DNA from: an uncultured Clostridia bacterium
Lineage (GTDB): Bacteria > Bacillota > Clostridia > UBA1381
Length of the DNA: 24,186 nucleotides
Direction: 5' to 3'
NCBI GenBank assembly: GCA_934454745.1
Contig: CAKSGP010000002.1
Span: 1-24,186 of the forward strand
Shown here: positions 15,203 through 24,186 of the stretch, one piece after another
Position numbering within the stretch: the stretch's first letter is position 1
Layout of the letters: every line of letters starts with the position of its first letter
Notes under the pieces: model-generated
The model's database searches: none
Seen by the model: the letters and a program-made list of their open reading frames with translations, nothing else
Told to the model about the DNA's origin: nothing
Position numbers and translations under genes: made by a program

Positions 15203-15982
15203 ATGTATTACTTAATAACAGTTTTAATATGCTTATTAGCAGGAGCAGGAGCAGGACTTGGTACAGGCTTTGCAGGTATGAGTGCGGCGGCGGTTATAAC
15301 GCCTGTTCTTGTTACATTTCTTCATATTGAGCCATATATGGCAGTGGGAATTGCATTGGCATCTGACGTTCTTGCAAGTGCCGTTTCGGCATATACTTAT
15401 GGCAAAAATAAGAATCTTGACATAGAAAACGGCTTGGTTATGATGATTTTTGTATTGCTGTTTACGGTTGTGGGAAGCTACGTATCAAGCCTTGTACCTT
15501 CGGCAACTATGGGTAATTTCTCTGTTTTTATGACGCTTCTTTTGGGAATAAAATTCATAGCAAAGCCTGTTATGACAACTCGTGAGGATATGAGCCGTAA
15601 ATCTAACACATCAAGAATAATAAAACCCGTACTATGCGGAGCCGCCGTTGGATTTATATGCGGATTTGTCGGTGCCGGAGGAGGAATGATGATGCTGTTG
15701 CTCCTTACAAGCGTTATGAGTTATGAACTGAAAACGGCAGTGGGTACAAGCGTATTTATTATGACATTTACTGCTCTTACCGGTTCAGTTTCCCATTTTG
15801 CAATCGGCGGTATGCCTGATATGCTCCCGTTTGTACTATGTATATTCTTTACACTTATATTTGCAAGGATAGCGGCAAAAATCGCAAACAATGCAAGTGC
15901 AAAATCACTAAACAGAATGACAGGTATTATATTGGTTATTCTGGGTATCGCAGTTCTTGGATTTACTTTTTTTACAAAATAA
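15203..15982 (+). CDS. TSUP/TauE-SafE family membrane permease
   Basis: 259 residues with about seven to eight hydrophobic segments over the whole length. Two similar halves are visible: GAGAGLGTGFAGMSAAAVITP near 15-35 and GFICGFVGAGGGMMMLLLLT near 150-170, the glycine-rich motif repeat of the TauE/SafE (TSUP) family, which exports or imports sulfite, sulfonates or other organic anions. AAAGGA lies upstream of the ATG. No transport substrate is suggested by neighbours; addA converges on it from the right across a bidirectional terminator. Length is normal for the family. Confidence 0.85.
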   Translation: MYYLITVLICLLAGAGAGLGTGFAGMSAAAVITPVLVTFLHIEPYMAVGIALASDVLASAVSAYTYGKNKNLDIENGLVMMIFVLLFTVVGSYVSSLVPSATMGNFSVFMTLLLGIKFIAKPVMTTREDMSRKSNTSRIIKPVLCGAAVGFICGFVGAGGGMMMLLLLTSVMSYELKTAVGTSVFIMTFTALTGSVSHFAIGGMPDMLPFVLCIFFTLIFARIAAKIANNASAKSLNRMTGIILVILGIAVLGFTFFTK

Positions 15983-15986
15983 CTAT

Positions 15987-16036
15987 AAAACCACGCCCGT
16001 CGGGTATCTTTAAAGCTTACCCCGAAGCGTGGTTTT
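15987..16036. terminator. Bidirectional terminator between the permease gene and addA
   Basis: AAAACCACGC (15987-15996) pairs perfectly with GCGTGGTTTT (16027-16036), and TCGGGTA/TACCCCGA continues the stem inward with a bulge. T-runs on both strands (TTTTTTG rightward, TTTTATAG leftward) allow it to stop both converging transcripts. Confidence 0.88.
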
Positions 16037-16039
16037 TTG

Positions 16040-19000
16040 TTACACAATTTCGCCTGTATCAAACAGGTACAGATAACATTCCGTTACCTTTTTATTAGTT
16101 AATTCCTCAATTGCTTTTTTATAAAGCTCAAGCTGTTTTTTGTATCGCTCTTTAATCTCATAAGCACCGTTTCTGACCTTGTCTGTTTTATAATCAAAAA
16201 GGATAAAAGAGCCGTCCTCCTCAAAGAAACAGTCTATAATACCTTGTAAAATCAACTTTTCATTTTTAGTCATATCAGAAAGTGACGGATCATAGTCAAG
16301 CGCGGATATATGTATCTGAAATTGCTTTTCACGCTGAATATTCCCTGATTTTAAAAGGCGTTTTCCAAGTGAGCTTTCAAAGAAACTCTTAACTTTACCG
16401 CAGTCAATATATTTTGTATCATCTCTTGTAATTCTGCCATTTACAATAAGTTTTAGAATTTCATCATCTACTGCCTCAATGCCGTTTTTGCGTATAGCAT
16501 CAATATCAATTTCAGACATTACAAGATGATACAGTGTACCTATCTCATTTGGCGGTTTAGTATTATCCTCTAATAAGAATTTGGGTTTTGAGTGAATAGG
16601 GGATAGCATAAGGCCTGCAATATCATCAATACCTGATGATCTGCGGTTCTCAGGCTCATATTTATCAATATGTTCGTTTATAAGCTCCTTTAGCTGTGTT
16701 ACGGAAGTCCTTTGGGGGATGGTGTTACTCTCACCGTAAGGGTATGAATAATTTAAAATATCATACACCCTGTCACGCAAATCTTTACTGTCCCTATAAG
16801 CCTCCTCTTGAGTTTCCTTTACTGTCCCTGTATCACTAAGATTACTTGCAATATTTGTAAAGTGAACTTCCCAGGTATCAGGTGATGCAATAGCTGAGGG
16901 ACATATCCAATCATAAAATCCTTTAGCATTTAGTGCCGTAGACGGTAACATACGGTTGCCTATAAGTGACTCTTGCCATAGTTTTAATATATCCTCTTTT
17001 GTATCCCCCGACTTGTGATTTCTGACCGCTACCACAAAAAGCTTTTCACGAGGACGGGTCATTGCAACGTAAAGTAAACGCATACGCTCTGACATATTCT
17101 CCGCCTTATTGATTTTTGATATAAGCTCATAGCTCCGGGTTTTTTGTGAGTAGTGCTTTTCGTAGTTTATATATGGAAGTCCGAAACCTAAGGATTTGTG
17201 CATACGTATAACGGATAAATCCTGTCCCAGCGGGAAATCACGGCCTGCACCAAGCAAGAACACATAAGGAAACTCCAGACCCTTGCTTTTATGGATTGTC
17301 ATAATACGTACAACATCATGATTTTCGCCGATAAGCTTTGCACCTTCAACATCACTGTTTACATCATCAAGCCGATCAATATATTTTACAAAGTTAAACA
17401 GTCCCTTAAAGCCTGCAGATTCATATTCCTTTGCCCGTTCATACAAAAGCCTTAGATTTGTCTGTGCCTCCTCGCCCTCCTCTATGGCTCCCATTATATC
17501 GTAGAAGCAGGTTTCCTCGTATATTGACCAGATAAGCTGTGCAACTGACTTTTTCCGCACATAATCACGCCAACGGCTGATGCTTCTTATAAATTCACCG
17601 CAACGTGCGGCAAGCCGTTTATCCTTACCATTTTCGCTGTAAGCTTTTACCGCATCTATAAAATAGTCTGTATGCTTTTCATTAACACGAATGAGTGCAA
17701 GCTCCTCATCGGTAAATCCAACAATTGGTGAACGCATAACGCTTATAAGGGGTATATCGTTATGAGAATTATCTATTATTGTAATAAGGGACAGCATAAT
17801 ATTTATCTCACGTCTGTCAAAGAATGAGCTTTTATCAACGTATGATGCAATCCCAAGATGTGAAAGCTCATCTGTTATAAGCTCCGAATTATACTTAACG
17901 GAGTTTTCAAGTATTACAATATCCCTTTTTTGTATGGGACGCATGGAGCCTGTTGATTTATCATAAACCTGTGTGTCACTATCTAAAAGCCTTTTAATCT
18001 GCATAGCCGTATAGCGTGCCTCGCAAAGGTCACGGTCAATATCGGCATTTTTGTCAAGTGCAATATAGTGTAGCTCGGATTTCATATCCGTCTCGGGTGT
18101 AGGATAATATTCATATTCATCATCACGGACAATAAGCTCGCCGTTTTTATAATCTACATCTCCGGCAGTTTCGGACATAATCTTTGTAAAAATATCATTT
18201 ACACTGTCTAATACCTCTTTACGGCTTCTAAAATTCTGCGACAGCATAATAAGATTGTCACAAGTTTCGGATAAAGCATAGCTTTGGGATTTTGACTTAA
18301 ATATGTACGGGTCGCCCTTCCTGAAACGGTATATACTTTGCTTCAAATCGCCTACCATAAAGATGTTATTTTTTGAAATCAGCTCAAATATACTGTTCTG
18401 GAGCATATTTGTGTCCTGATACTCATCAATTAATATTTCGTCGTATTTATCCCGATACTCATTGCGGATTGTTTCGTTTTCGGAAAAGAGCCTGTATGTA
18501 AGATGCTCAATATCGGAAAACTCGCACAGATTGCGTTTCTCTTTAATTCTCGCATATTCATCTATAAATTCAGATACAATCCATACAAGATCCTCTGCCT
18601 CACCTTTTAAAATCTCGCTATTATGGTTTTTCTCCGTATCCTCTTGTGACATAGTGATACCATAAGCGATTTTTCCGTTTTTGCCCAGGGAGAATGTATC
18701 ACATAAAAGAGATGCACAAAACTTTATAGACTCCTTTTGCGGAGATTGGGGCAGTGCATCGGCAATTGAAATAAAGCTCTCACGCTTTTTAGGCTTATTG
18801 AATAAGTCAGAGTAAACCTTATAAATATCGTCCCAACTATCAGCATCATATATAGCCTGTGCGGTATCTCCCACCTTTTTTTTGCATAAATTTATCTCGT
18901 TATTATCGGATAGAGGCAATAGGGCAAGCTCCTCCAAAACAATTTTTGCAGTATTTTTAGATGAGTTTAAATGGTATTTTACCGACGGCTGAGAAGGAAC

Positions 19001-19624
19001 AGGCAAATCAAAGTATTTTACTGAGTCATTAAGCCACTTTTTCGGATCTGCAAAGGACTCGGTAAAATGGTAGATTGATAATATGACGTCTTTAAGACCA
19101 TCATTGCTTCTGTCCTTGGCATAAAAATCCGTAAGCCTCCTAAACCGTGCTTTTACATCCTCGTCACAGGACTTATATATACGCGAAAATAGTAAATCCA
19201 TAGCCTCCGACGTCAAAAGATTTGCCATTGCACTGTCACAAATCCGTATATCAGGATCAATACCTAAGGTGTGGAAGTTATTCTGCACGACACGGTTACA
19301 AAATCCGTCAATTGTACTGATATCGGCTGTTTGAGTAAGACGGATTTGGTCTTTTATAAGTCTGTTTTTCTCCGATGAGCCTTCACCGTTTTTTATGTAT
19401 TCCAAAAGCCGTTTTATTATTTTCTGACGCATTTCCGATGCGGCGGCTTCTGTAAAAGTAACGATTAGAAGTCTGTCAATAGTAGTTTTTCCTGCAATTA
19501 TCTTTTCAAGCACACGCTCAACCAAAACAGCGGTCTTTCCTGAGCCTGCCGCCGCAGAAACGAGGAGATTTCCTGAGCCTGTGTCAGTATCTATTGCTTT
19601 TTTTTGATCTGCTGTCCAGCCCAT
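16040..19624 (-). CDS. addA: ATP-dependent helicase/nuclease subunit A (AddA)
   Basis: 1194 residues from the ATG at 19624; GGAGG (in 19632-19637) precedes it. UvrD-type superfamily 1 helicase: Walker A SAAAGSGKT at 23-31, Walker B ILIDEYQDTN near 395-402, GDLKQSIYRFR after it, TIHKSKGLEFPYV near 778, and LLYVAMTRPREKL near 855. The C-terminal RecB-type nuclease domain has the active-site run LQGIIDCFF...FILFDYKTDK near 1130-1150. With AddB it resects double-strand breaks and generates 3' ends for RecA, the Gram-positive counterpart of RecBCD. Its start overlaps the addB stop by one base (TAATG), so translation is coupled. Confidence 0.97.
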   Translation of the reverse strand: MGWTADQKKAIDTDTGSGNLLVSAAAGSGKTAVLVERVLEKIIAGKTTIDRLLIVTFTEAAASEMRQKIIKRLLEYIKNGEGSSEKNRLIKDQIRLTQTADISTIDGFCNRVVQNNFHTLGIDPDIRICDSAMANLLTSEAMDLLFSRIYKSCDEDVKARFRRLTDFYAKDRSNDGLKDVILSIYHFTESFADPKKWLNDSVKYFDLPVPSQPSVKYHLNSSKNTAKIVLEELALLPLSDNNEINLCKKKVGDTAQAIYDADSWDDIYKVYSDLFNKPKKRESFISIADALPQSPQKESIKFCASLLCDTFSLGKNGKIAYGITMSQEDTEKNHNSEILKGEAEDLVWIVSEFIDEYARIKEKRNLCEFSDIEHLTYRLFSENETIRNEYRDKYDEILIDEYQDTNMLQNSIFELISKNNIFMVGDLKQSIYRFRKGDPYIFKSKSQSYALSETCDNLIMLSQNFRSRKEVLDSVNDIFTKIMSETAGDVDYKNGELIVRDDEYEYYPTPETDMKSELHYIALDKNADIDRDLCEARYTAMQIKRLLDSDTQVYDKSTGSMRPIQKRDIVILENSVKYNSELITDELSHLGIASYVDKSSFFDRREINIMLSLITIIDNSHNDIPLISVMRSPIVGFTDEELALIRVNEKHTDYFIDAVKAYSENGKDKRLAARCGEFIRSISRWRDYVRKKSVAQLIWSIYEETCFYDIMGAIEEGEEAQTNLRLLYERAKEYESAGFKGLFNFVKYIDRLDDVNSDVEGAKLIGENHDVVRIMTIHKSKGLEFPYVFLLGAGRDFPLGQDLSVIRMHKSLGFGLPYINYEKHYSQKTRSYELISKINKAENMSERMRLLYVAMTRPREKLFVVAVRNHKSGDTKEDILKLWQESLIGNRMLPSTALNAKGFYDWICPSAIASPDTWEVHFTNIASNLSDTGTVKETQEEAYRDSKDLRDRVYDILNYSYPYGESNTIPQRTSVTQLKELINEHIDKYEPENRRSSGIDDIAGLMLSPIHSKPKFLLEDNTKPPNEIGTLYHLVMSEIDIDAIRKNGIEAVDDEILKLIVNGRITRDDTKYIDCGKVKSFFESSLGKRLLKSGNIQREKQFQIHISALDYDPSLSDMTKNEKLILQGIIDCFFEEDGSFILFDYKTDKVRNGAYEIKERYKKQLELYKKAIEELTNKKVTECYLYLFDTGEIV

Positions 19625-22600
19625 TACATATCCTCCTCTAACATATTCCATATTTCGCTGTCTGTTTCGGTGATACATCGCTCTGCTTTTAAATCATCGT
19701 CAAATCTGCACACAGAACTGTACTGACAGTATGTACAGGCATTCTTTGAACCATGAACTAAGGGCGAAAGTGCGATATTGCCCTCTCGTATTTGCTTATC
19801 AGCGTTTATTATATTATCCCGAACACGTTCTGTCAGCCATTCGCCCTCAGGTCTTGATTTCACGCTCTTACTGTAACCGAATTCATCTGCTTTTCCAGTA
19901 AAGAACAGCGACCCCTCCTGACGTGAAAGCTCCGATTCTATACGGTTTATTTCATCTGTGGGAATAGGTGAATTTTTATCGTTTCCTACAAAGGTGATGC
20001 CGTTGTAGGCAGTGTTACGTTTAAGCTCGGTATTTATCTTTTTCTCCCCGCTTGTAACATCAACTGATGCAAAACTGTTATGCACCATACTGTAATACAT
20101 TCCTGAAATTACAGCCCTATCATCAAGCATACGCATAGCCAGTGCATATATAACCGGTTGCATATCAAGTCCGTAATAAATATCAGAAACTGAGAAGTCC
20201 TTATAGCCCGTTTTATAATCAATAATTCTGTACTCGTTACGATCATCAAGTGGGCAAACGTCAAGCCTGTCTATTATTCCGCCGATTTCTATGGTGTCGG
20301 TAAGCTTAACGAGCACCTCACGTTCATAGCTTTCAGTTTGGAAGTCACCGCATTTTATACTTCTGCATACAGTTTTTACCGCCTCTGTAACGGTTTTTCC
20401 CATTCGGCTTAATATATCCGCAGTCATTTCTTTATCCCGTAGCTGGGAGGCATTTATTTTATCAAGAGTGTCTGATACGATTTCCGATACAAGCTCTGTG
20501 CATTTTTCATCATCTATATTATTCCAGTCAAGGTTTCGGTCCTCATCAATCCTTGTACAGAACCGATGTATTATCTCGTGTGCATAGGTACCTGTATCTG
20601 TGGGTTTTATATCGTAGACTTCACGTTCCTTTAGACGCAGTCCGTACTGCATATAATGGCTGAAAGGACAGCTTGCATAGGAATTAAGCCGTGTAGCACT
20701 GTAGCGTATATTATCCTCATAGAGCGATTTTGCAACATCACTATTCAGCTCAAGGTTACGGTGGTTAAGGCTATATTTTGCATTATTTACTGTAAACAGC
20801 CTGTTTTTCCATTCATTATGCTCACTAAACCAGGAATCAACGTGGGACCACAGGGGATGGTTTTTTGGATTGATAAGGAACTTATGCAAGGTTGCCCTGG
20901 GTGCGGATATGTACATTATATCCGAATCCTGTTCAATAATATCATCAGTAACGGATAGGTCGGAGAACTTATCCTTTATATCCGTAACTGTTTGTGACGG
21001 AAGATTTGCTCCGCCATTTGATGTGATTGACGGATAGCTTATATATAGCTTATCCGTTGCTGCAGAGAAAAGCTTGTACACAGTATTCCGCTGTTTTTCA
21101 GCCTTATTAACAGTTGTGGGTGCAAGGCGTATATCATTATCCGATAGCGTTGTTCTGTCGGAATTTGACAGAAAACCCTCTGATGTATTTACAAGGGGGA
21201 ACGTACCGCTTACTGCACCCATTGCAAAAATAACAGGTGTGGGCAGAGCTCTATTCATATCGGCGGACCCGATAAATACCCTGTCTATTCCTGATGGAAC
21301 TGTCCGTATCTGGCATTGAGTCATTGCGGCTTTTGCAAATTGGATAAACTCATTATGGGTTACTTTTTCATTTCCTAATGCGGTATTAAGCTGGTCAAGT
21401 ACGTCAAGTATCAAGTTCCAGATTTGTCCAAACCGTTGTGCATCAGCAGTTGCATTATTTACAGCCATTGTAAGAAGCTCGGTTTTAAGACCTTGATACA
21501 GATTAATATCCTCTAAAAATCCGAACAATGCACGGCAGTAGTCAGAAACGGTTTCAGCCTCATCTACTGCTTTACTGTAATTTAAAATCGGTGTAATAAC
21601 GGTTTTGCGTAAATCATCGAGCCCATCTGTTGCATCTGCGGTTTTGCCCTCTTTTTCAAAGGCAGTATCAATAATTGTGCGGTTATCATCAAGCCAGGAA
21701 CGGCACCAAGCATTTTTATAGTCAATACCGTAACGGAGAACGTGGTTTTCAAGTAAATCAATATCGTCAGGGTTAAGCCGTAAATACTTCGTTTTGCCGT
21801 TTTTTGCCTGGGTTTTTGTATATACAAATCCTGCACGCAGATATTCAAACATAGAGTTATAGTCCCAGTTATGCTCAATAATATCAAATAGCGAAAGGAT
21901 TTGGATTGCAATGGGATATTCGGAAATAGAAATTCGCTCATCAGTATAATATGGGATGTCGTATTCATCAAATACTGCCTCTATTATATGGGAATAGCCG
22001 TTTTGTGTTCCGCACAAAATGCCTATATCGTAAAATCTGTATCCGTCCTCACGTACAAGATCAAGGATTTTGCTTGCTACGTGTTCGGTTTCCGTATAGG
22101 CATCACGGGAAGCAAAAATCTCAATATTTTCGCACTTTCCCTCATATATATCCTTATTAAACCAATTCTCAAACAGGAATTTCAAATCCGATGATTTTAC
22201 GTGCCCCATTTCGCCCTCAAGATGCAGGAGCTGTGCATCAGTAATGGTTTTAATGTCGGCGATTGCCTTTTTTGTGCCGTAGTATGTATCCTCGTCATTT
22301 TTGCAGATGTTAAATGTAATTGTAATATCTGCACCTGTTTGGATTAACGCTTTTACCGCCTCAAGCTGTTGGGGCAGAAACTCGTCAAATTTATCAAGCC
22401 ATATAGCCTCCGTACCGTCAAAATTATCACCCAAAACTGCGGCAAGACGGATAAGGTCATCATCACTGTCAACATAGTTTGCATTAGATAGTAGTTTTTC
22501 GTAGTTTTGGGATATAAGTGATAATAAGTTAAGCTTCTGCGATAACAGGGGATTTTCCGATTTCGCCGAGAATTCAAGCAAGTTTTCTGAAGTGACATTA

Positions 22601-23007
22601 TATCGGTGCAGTTCGCTTATAAGGGATACCCCAACGTCAACAAAGCCGTTTTTGCTAACGGCATTTATAAGACGGCGGCTAAACCTGTCGGGTGTTTTTT
22701 GAGCCTCTTTAAGTGCAAGGGATATTGCACGGCAAACAAGGGCGTGTTTGCCCGATACATCAAGTCGATGCTTTGTATTATCCAAGAGCTCGCGTGAAAG
22801 CTTTTCAAATGATGTACATTCAATATTGTTAAGTCCTGTTCCCCCAAACTCACGTATAAGCATAGATTCTGTTTCATGAGTATAGTGGGAGGGGACAATC
22901 ATTATGCATCGGCGGTCAGGTGCGTTTTTATGTGCTTTTGCCATTTCATCAACACAGCAGCGTGTCTTGCCTGAACCAATACCCCCTGTAATAATTTTAA
23001 CTGACAT
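19624..23007 (-). CDS. addB: ATP-dependent helicase/nuclease subunit B (AddB)
   Basis: 1127 residues from the ATG at 23007, chosen for the AGGTGGG-type site at 23009-23015 and the start MSVKIITGGIGSGKT, with Walker A at 8-15. The helicase part is degenerate, as in AddB. The C-terminal nuclease motif is RIIDYKTGYKDF near 931. The iron-sulfur staple is intact: one Cys near 780 (ASCPFSHYMQ) and three near 1088-1097 (ACTYCQYSSVC). It partners AddA in recombination repair. It lies 10 bp after a small membrane-protein gene, which makes a three-gene unit with addA. Confidence 0.96.
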   Translation of the reverse strand: MSVKIITGGIGSGKTRCCVDEMAKAHKNAPDRRCIMIVPSHYTHETESMLIREFGGTGLNNIECTSFEKLSRELLDNTKHRLDVSGKHALVCRAISLALKEAQKTPDRFSRRLINAVSKNGFVDVGVSLISELHRYNVTSENLLEFSAKSENPLLSQKLNLLSLISQNYEKLLSNANYVDSDDDLIRLAAVLGDNFDGTEAIWLDKFDEFLPQQLEAVKALIQTGADITITFNICKNDEDTYYGTKKAIADIKTITDAQLLHLEGEMGHVKSSDLKFLFENWFNKDIYEGKCENIEIFASRDAYTETEHVASKILDLVREDGYRFYDIGILCGTQNGYSHIIEAVFDEYDIPYYTDERISISEYPIAIQILSLFDIIEHNWDYNSMFEYLRAGFVYTKTQAKNGKTKYLRLNPDDIDLLENHVLRYGIDYKNAWCRSWLDDNRTIIDTAFEKEGKTADATDGLDDLRKTVITPILNYSKAVDEAETVSDYCRALFGFLEDINLYQGLKTELLTMAVNNATADAQRFGQIWNLILDVLDQLNTALGNEKVTHNEFIQFAKAAMTQCQIRTVPSGIDRVFIGSADMNRALPTPVIFAMGAVSGTFPLVNTSEGFLSNSDRTTLSDNDIRLAPTTVNKAEKQRNTVYKLFSAATDKLYISYPSITSNGGANLPSQTVTDIKDKFSDLSVTDDIIEQDSDIMYISAPRATLHKFLINPKNHPLWSHVDSWFSEHNEWKNRLFTVNNAKYSLNHRNLELNSDVAKSLYEDNIRYSATRLNSYASCPFSHYMQYGLRLKEREVYDIKPTDTGTYAHEIIHRFCTRIDEDRNLDWNNIDDEKCTELVSEIVSDTLDKINASQLRDKEMTADILSRMGKTVTEAVKTVCRSIKCGDFQTESYEREVLVKLTDTIEIGGIIDRLDVCPLDDRNEYRIIDYKTGYKDFSVSDIYYGLDMQPVIYALAMRMLDDRAVISGMYYSMVHNSFASVDVTSGEKKINTELKRNTAYNGITFVGNDKNSPIPTDEINRIESELSRQEGSLFFTGKADEFGYSKSVKSRPEGEWLTERVRDNIINADKQIREGNIALSPLVHGSKNACTYCQYSSVCRFDDDLKAERCITETDSEIWNMLEEDM

Positions 23008-23017
23008 ATCCCACCTC

Positions 23018-23365
23018 TTAATCTCTTGGCGAAGCCGGTGCTGTTGATGTAGGTGTGGGTTGGGGAGCCTCACTATCAGTCTCAGGCATAGTGCTTATAA
23101 TACTATCCTTTTCTGCAAGCTCCTTCTTTAGTTGCTCTACTTCCTCTGTAAGCTCTGCTACCTGCTCTTTTAAAATGTGATTTTCCTCAATAGTGCTTGC
23201 TCGCATCTGATATTCCGGCCCATCGCTTGTTAAAATCCCCAGGATATATATTCCTGCTAAAAGTATTACGAGAATTATAAAAATACCTGTTATTTTACGC
23301 CGTCTTTCTCTACGTTTTTCGCCGTTTATTGTTCCGTAGTCGTTTATATTCATAGATATAACCAC
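23018..23365 (-). CDS. Small single-pass membrane protein with coiled coil, unknown
   Basis: 115 residues if the GTG at 23365 is used (AAAGGA four bases before it); the ATG at 23353 would give 111. A basic N-terminus (EKRRERRRK) precedes one membrane segment (ITGIFIILVILLAGIYILGIL), then a heptad-patterned coiled coil (ENHILKEQVAELTEEVEQLK) and a Pro/Thr/Ser-rich tail ending APASPRD. The topology is N-in/C-out, as in FtsL/DivIC-like proteins, but no family can be named. It is the first gene before addB-addA, its stop 10 bp from addB, and drives the same transcript. Confidence 0.7.
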   Translation of the reverse strand: MVISMNINDYGTINGEKRRERRRKITGIFIILVILLAGIYILGILTSDGPEYQMRASTIEENHILKEQVAELTEEVEQLKKELAEKDSIISTMPETDSEAPQPTPTSTAPASPRD

Positions 23366-23390
23366 TCAATCCTTTCACATTACTAACTCT

Positions 23391-23419
23391 ATTTTATACC
23401 ATTCCAGAAAAAAATTCAA
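23391..23419 (-). promoter_or_regulatory. Promoter of the small membrane protein-addB-addA operon
   Basis: On the minus strand TTGAAT (23414-23419), a 17-nt spacer and TAAAAT (23391-23396). The leader would be about 20 nt. Confidence 0.6.
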
Positions 23420-23478
23420 TACTTTTTTAGTATAGGTGGGGTATTTGGGACTTTTTTGGTACAAATCATATATGGGTA

Positions 23479-23507
23479 TTGAAAAAATGCTGAATTTGTG
23501 ATAAAAT
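23479..23507 (+). promoter_or_regulatory. Promoter of the DUF5662-like gene
   Basis: TTGAAA (23479-23484), a 17-nt spacer, TAAAAT (23502-23507); divergent from the addBA promoter. Confidence 0.65.
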
Positions 23508-23546
23508 CATAGTAAAAGTTGACCTGTATGAAACGGAGTTATATAT

Positions 23547-24074
23547 ATGATACACTTAATACGTCATTTCAAAACAGTGGCGAAACATAAATATATAGTA
23601 TTTTTGCTTTGCGTAAAGGCGGGCATACCCTGGCGTGGATTGATGCATGATATGTCAAAGTTCAGTCCTACCGAATTTGGCAACGGAGTAAAATATTTTA
23701 CAGGGGACAGAAGTCCTACCGAGCTTGAGCGTAGGGAACAGGGCTATTCTGCGGCATGGATGCACCACAAGGGCAGAAACCGCCACCATTTTGAGTATTG
23801 GACAGACTATAACTATAAAACGAGAAAAATCGAAGCCGTTAAAATGCCTGTAAAATACGTTAAGGAAATGTTTTGCGACCGTGTTGCGGCAGGTAAGGTG
23901 TATCTGGGAAAGAATTACACCAATGAAAATCCCATTAATTATTTTTTGGGCGGCAGTGCAAAAACAAATATGCACCCCGAAACTGCCGTGCTTTTGGAGG
24001 ATTGGCTCACAACCTTGCGGGATAAGGGCGAAAAAGCGGTTTTTATGAAAATACGTAGTACGAAAACATATTGA
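23547..24074 (+). CDS. DUF5662-like protein, His/Asp-rich
   Basis: 175 residues; CGGAG lies about nine bases before the ATG. It matches what I recall of the DUF5662 family: GLMHDMSKFSPTEF at 31-44, YFTG, AAWMHHKGRNRHHFEYW at 69-85. The conserved His34-Asp35, His73-His74 and His80-His81 suggest a metal site like that of HD-type phosphohydrolases, but no activity is established. No signal peptide. The stop is TGA (24072-24074), showing that TGA serves as a stop in this genome. The following gene starts 18 bp on, so they may share a transcript. Confidence 0.75.
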   Translation: MIHLIRHFKTVAKHKYIVFLLCVKAGIPWRGLMHDMSKFSPTEFGNGVKYFTGDRSPTELERREQGYSAAWMHHKGRNRHHFEYWTDYNYKTRKIEAVKMPVKYVKEMFCDRVAAGKVYLGKNYTNENPINYFLGGSAKTNMHPETAVLLEDWLTTLRDKGEKAVFMKIRSTKTY

Positions 24075-24092
24075 TATAAGGAGAGGGTTTAA

Positions 24093-24186
24093 TTGAACAA
24101 GCTTTTAAAACTTGTATATTCAAATAAATTCTTTGCAGTTCTTACACTGCTTCTGCAGGTAGGAATGATTGTGATGTATGTTGTGA
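24093..24186 (+). CDS. cls: Probable cardiolipin synthase N-terminus, 3' partial
   Basis: TTG start at 24093 with AAGGAGAGG (24078-24086) well placed; the frame is open to the window end. The 31 residues seen, MNKLLKLVYSNKFFAVLTLL then LQVGMIVMYVV, form a basic start and first membrane segment, much like the N-termini of Clostridia cardiolipin synthases. The catalytic HKD motifs lie outside the window, so the name is an inference. Confidence 0.5.
   Translation, partial: MNKLLKLVYSNKFFAVLTLLLQVGMIVMYVV

Noticed and set aside
1..24186. CRISPR arrays, toxin-antitoxin or restriction/defence cassettes
   Set aside because: No regularly spaced direct repeats were seen by eye and no gene with motifs of known defence enzymes other than housekeeping AddAB.

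Overview
The window looks like a chromosomal segment of a Gram-positive Clostridia-type bacterium, probably an uncultured gut or rumen member of the Oscillospirales/Clostridiales. This rests on moderate-to-low GC, strong AGGAGG-type ribosome binding sites, TTGACA/TATAAT promoters, AddAB instead of RecBCD, S-layer-homology surface proteins and lipoproteins. The taxonomic call is an inference; no rRNA is present.

Left part (1-6100) is housekeeping: the 3' part of an alpha/beta hydrolase gene, an nth-eno operon on the minus strand, and a divergent glyA-argS operon on the plus strand. The two operons are driven by well-formed back-to-back promoters. Two tandem copies of a palindromic intergenic repeat (6111-6280) follow argS, then a secreted GH26-like glycosidase with three SLH domains (6320-8254) and a tRNA-Arg(ACG) gene with its own promoter and terminator.

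The middle (8460-15200) is accessory and scarred. Downstream of the tRNA are two hairpin-bearing elements that each end in a near copy of the tRNA 3' end (CTTCGGGCRCACCA). They abut a truncated large serine recombinase C-terminus and a probable group II intron fragment. Next come a large secreted SLH/beta-repeat surface protein with a GC-rich block, a double-HTH regulator just upstream of it, and, divergently, two related small lipoprotein genes. The first lipoprotein gene has TGA exactly at the lipobox cysteine codon. A perfect 16-bp inverted repeat sits between the regulator and this gene, and each arm carries an extended -10. After a strong terminator comes a gene graveyard: a piece of a similar surface protein is joined tail-to-tail with a fragment that resembles an ICE protein.

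The right part (15203-24186) returns to core functions: a TSUP-family permease, then the operon small membrane protein-addB-addA on the minus strand for double-strand break repair. Divergent from it are a DUF5662-like gene and the start of a probable cardiolipin synthase gene.

No CRISPR array, intact transposase, phage module or complete new defence system was seen. The most unusual signals are the tRNA-end-mimicking elements beside tRNA-Arg, the TGA-at-lipobox lipoprotein gene with its symmetric divergent promoter, and the tandem palindromes after argS.
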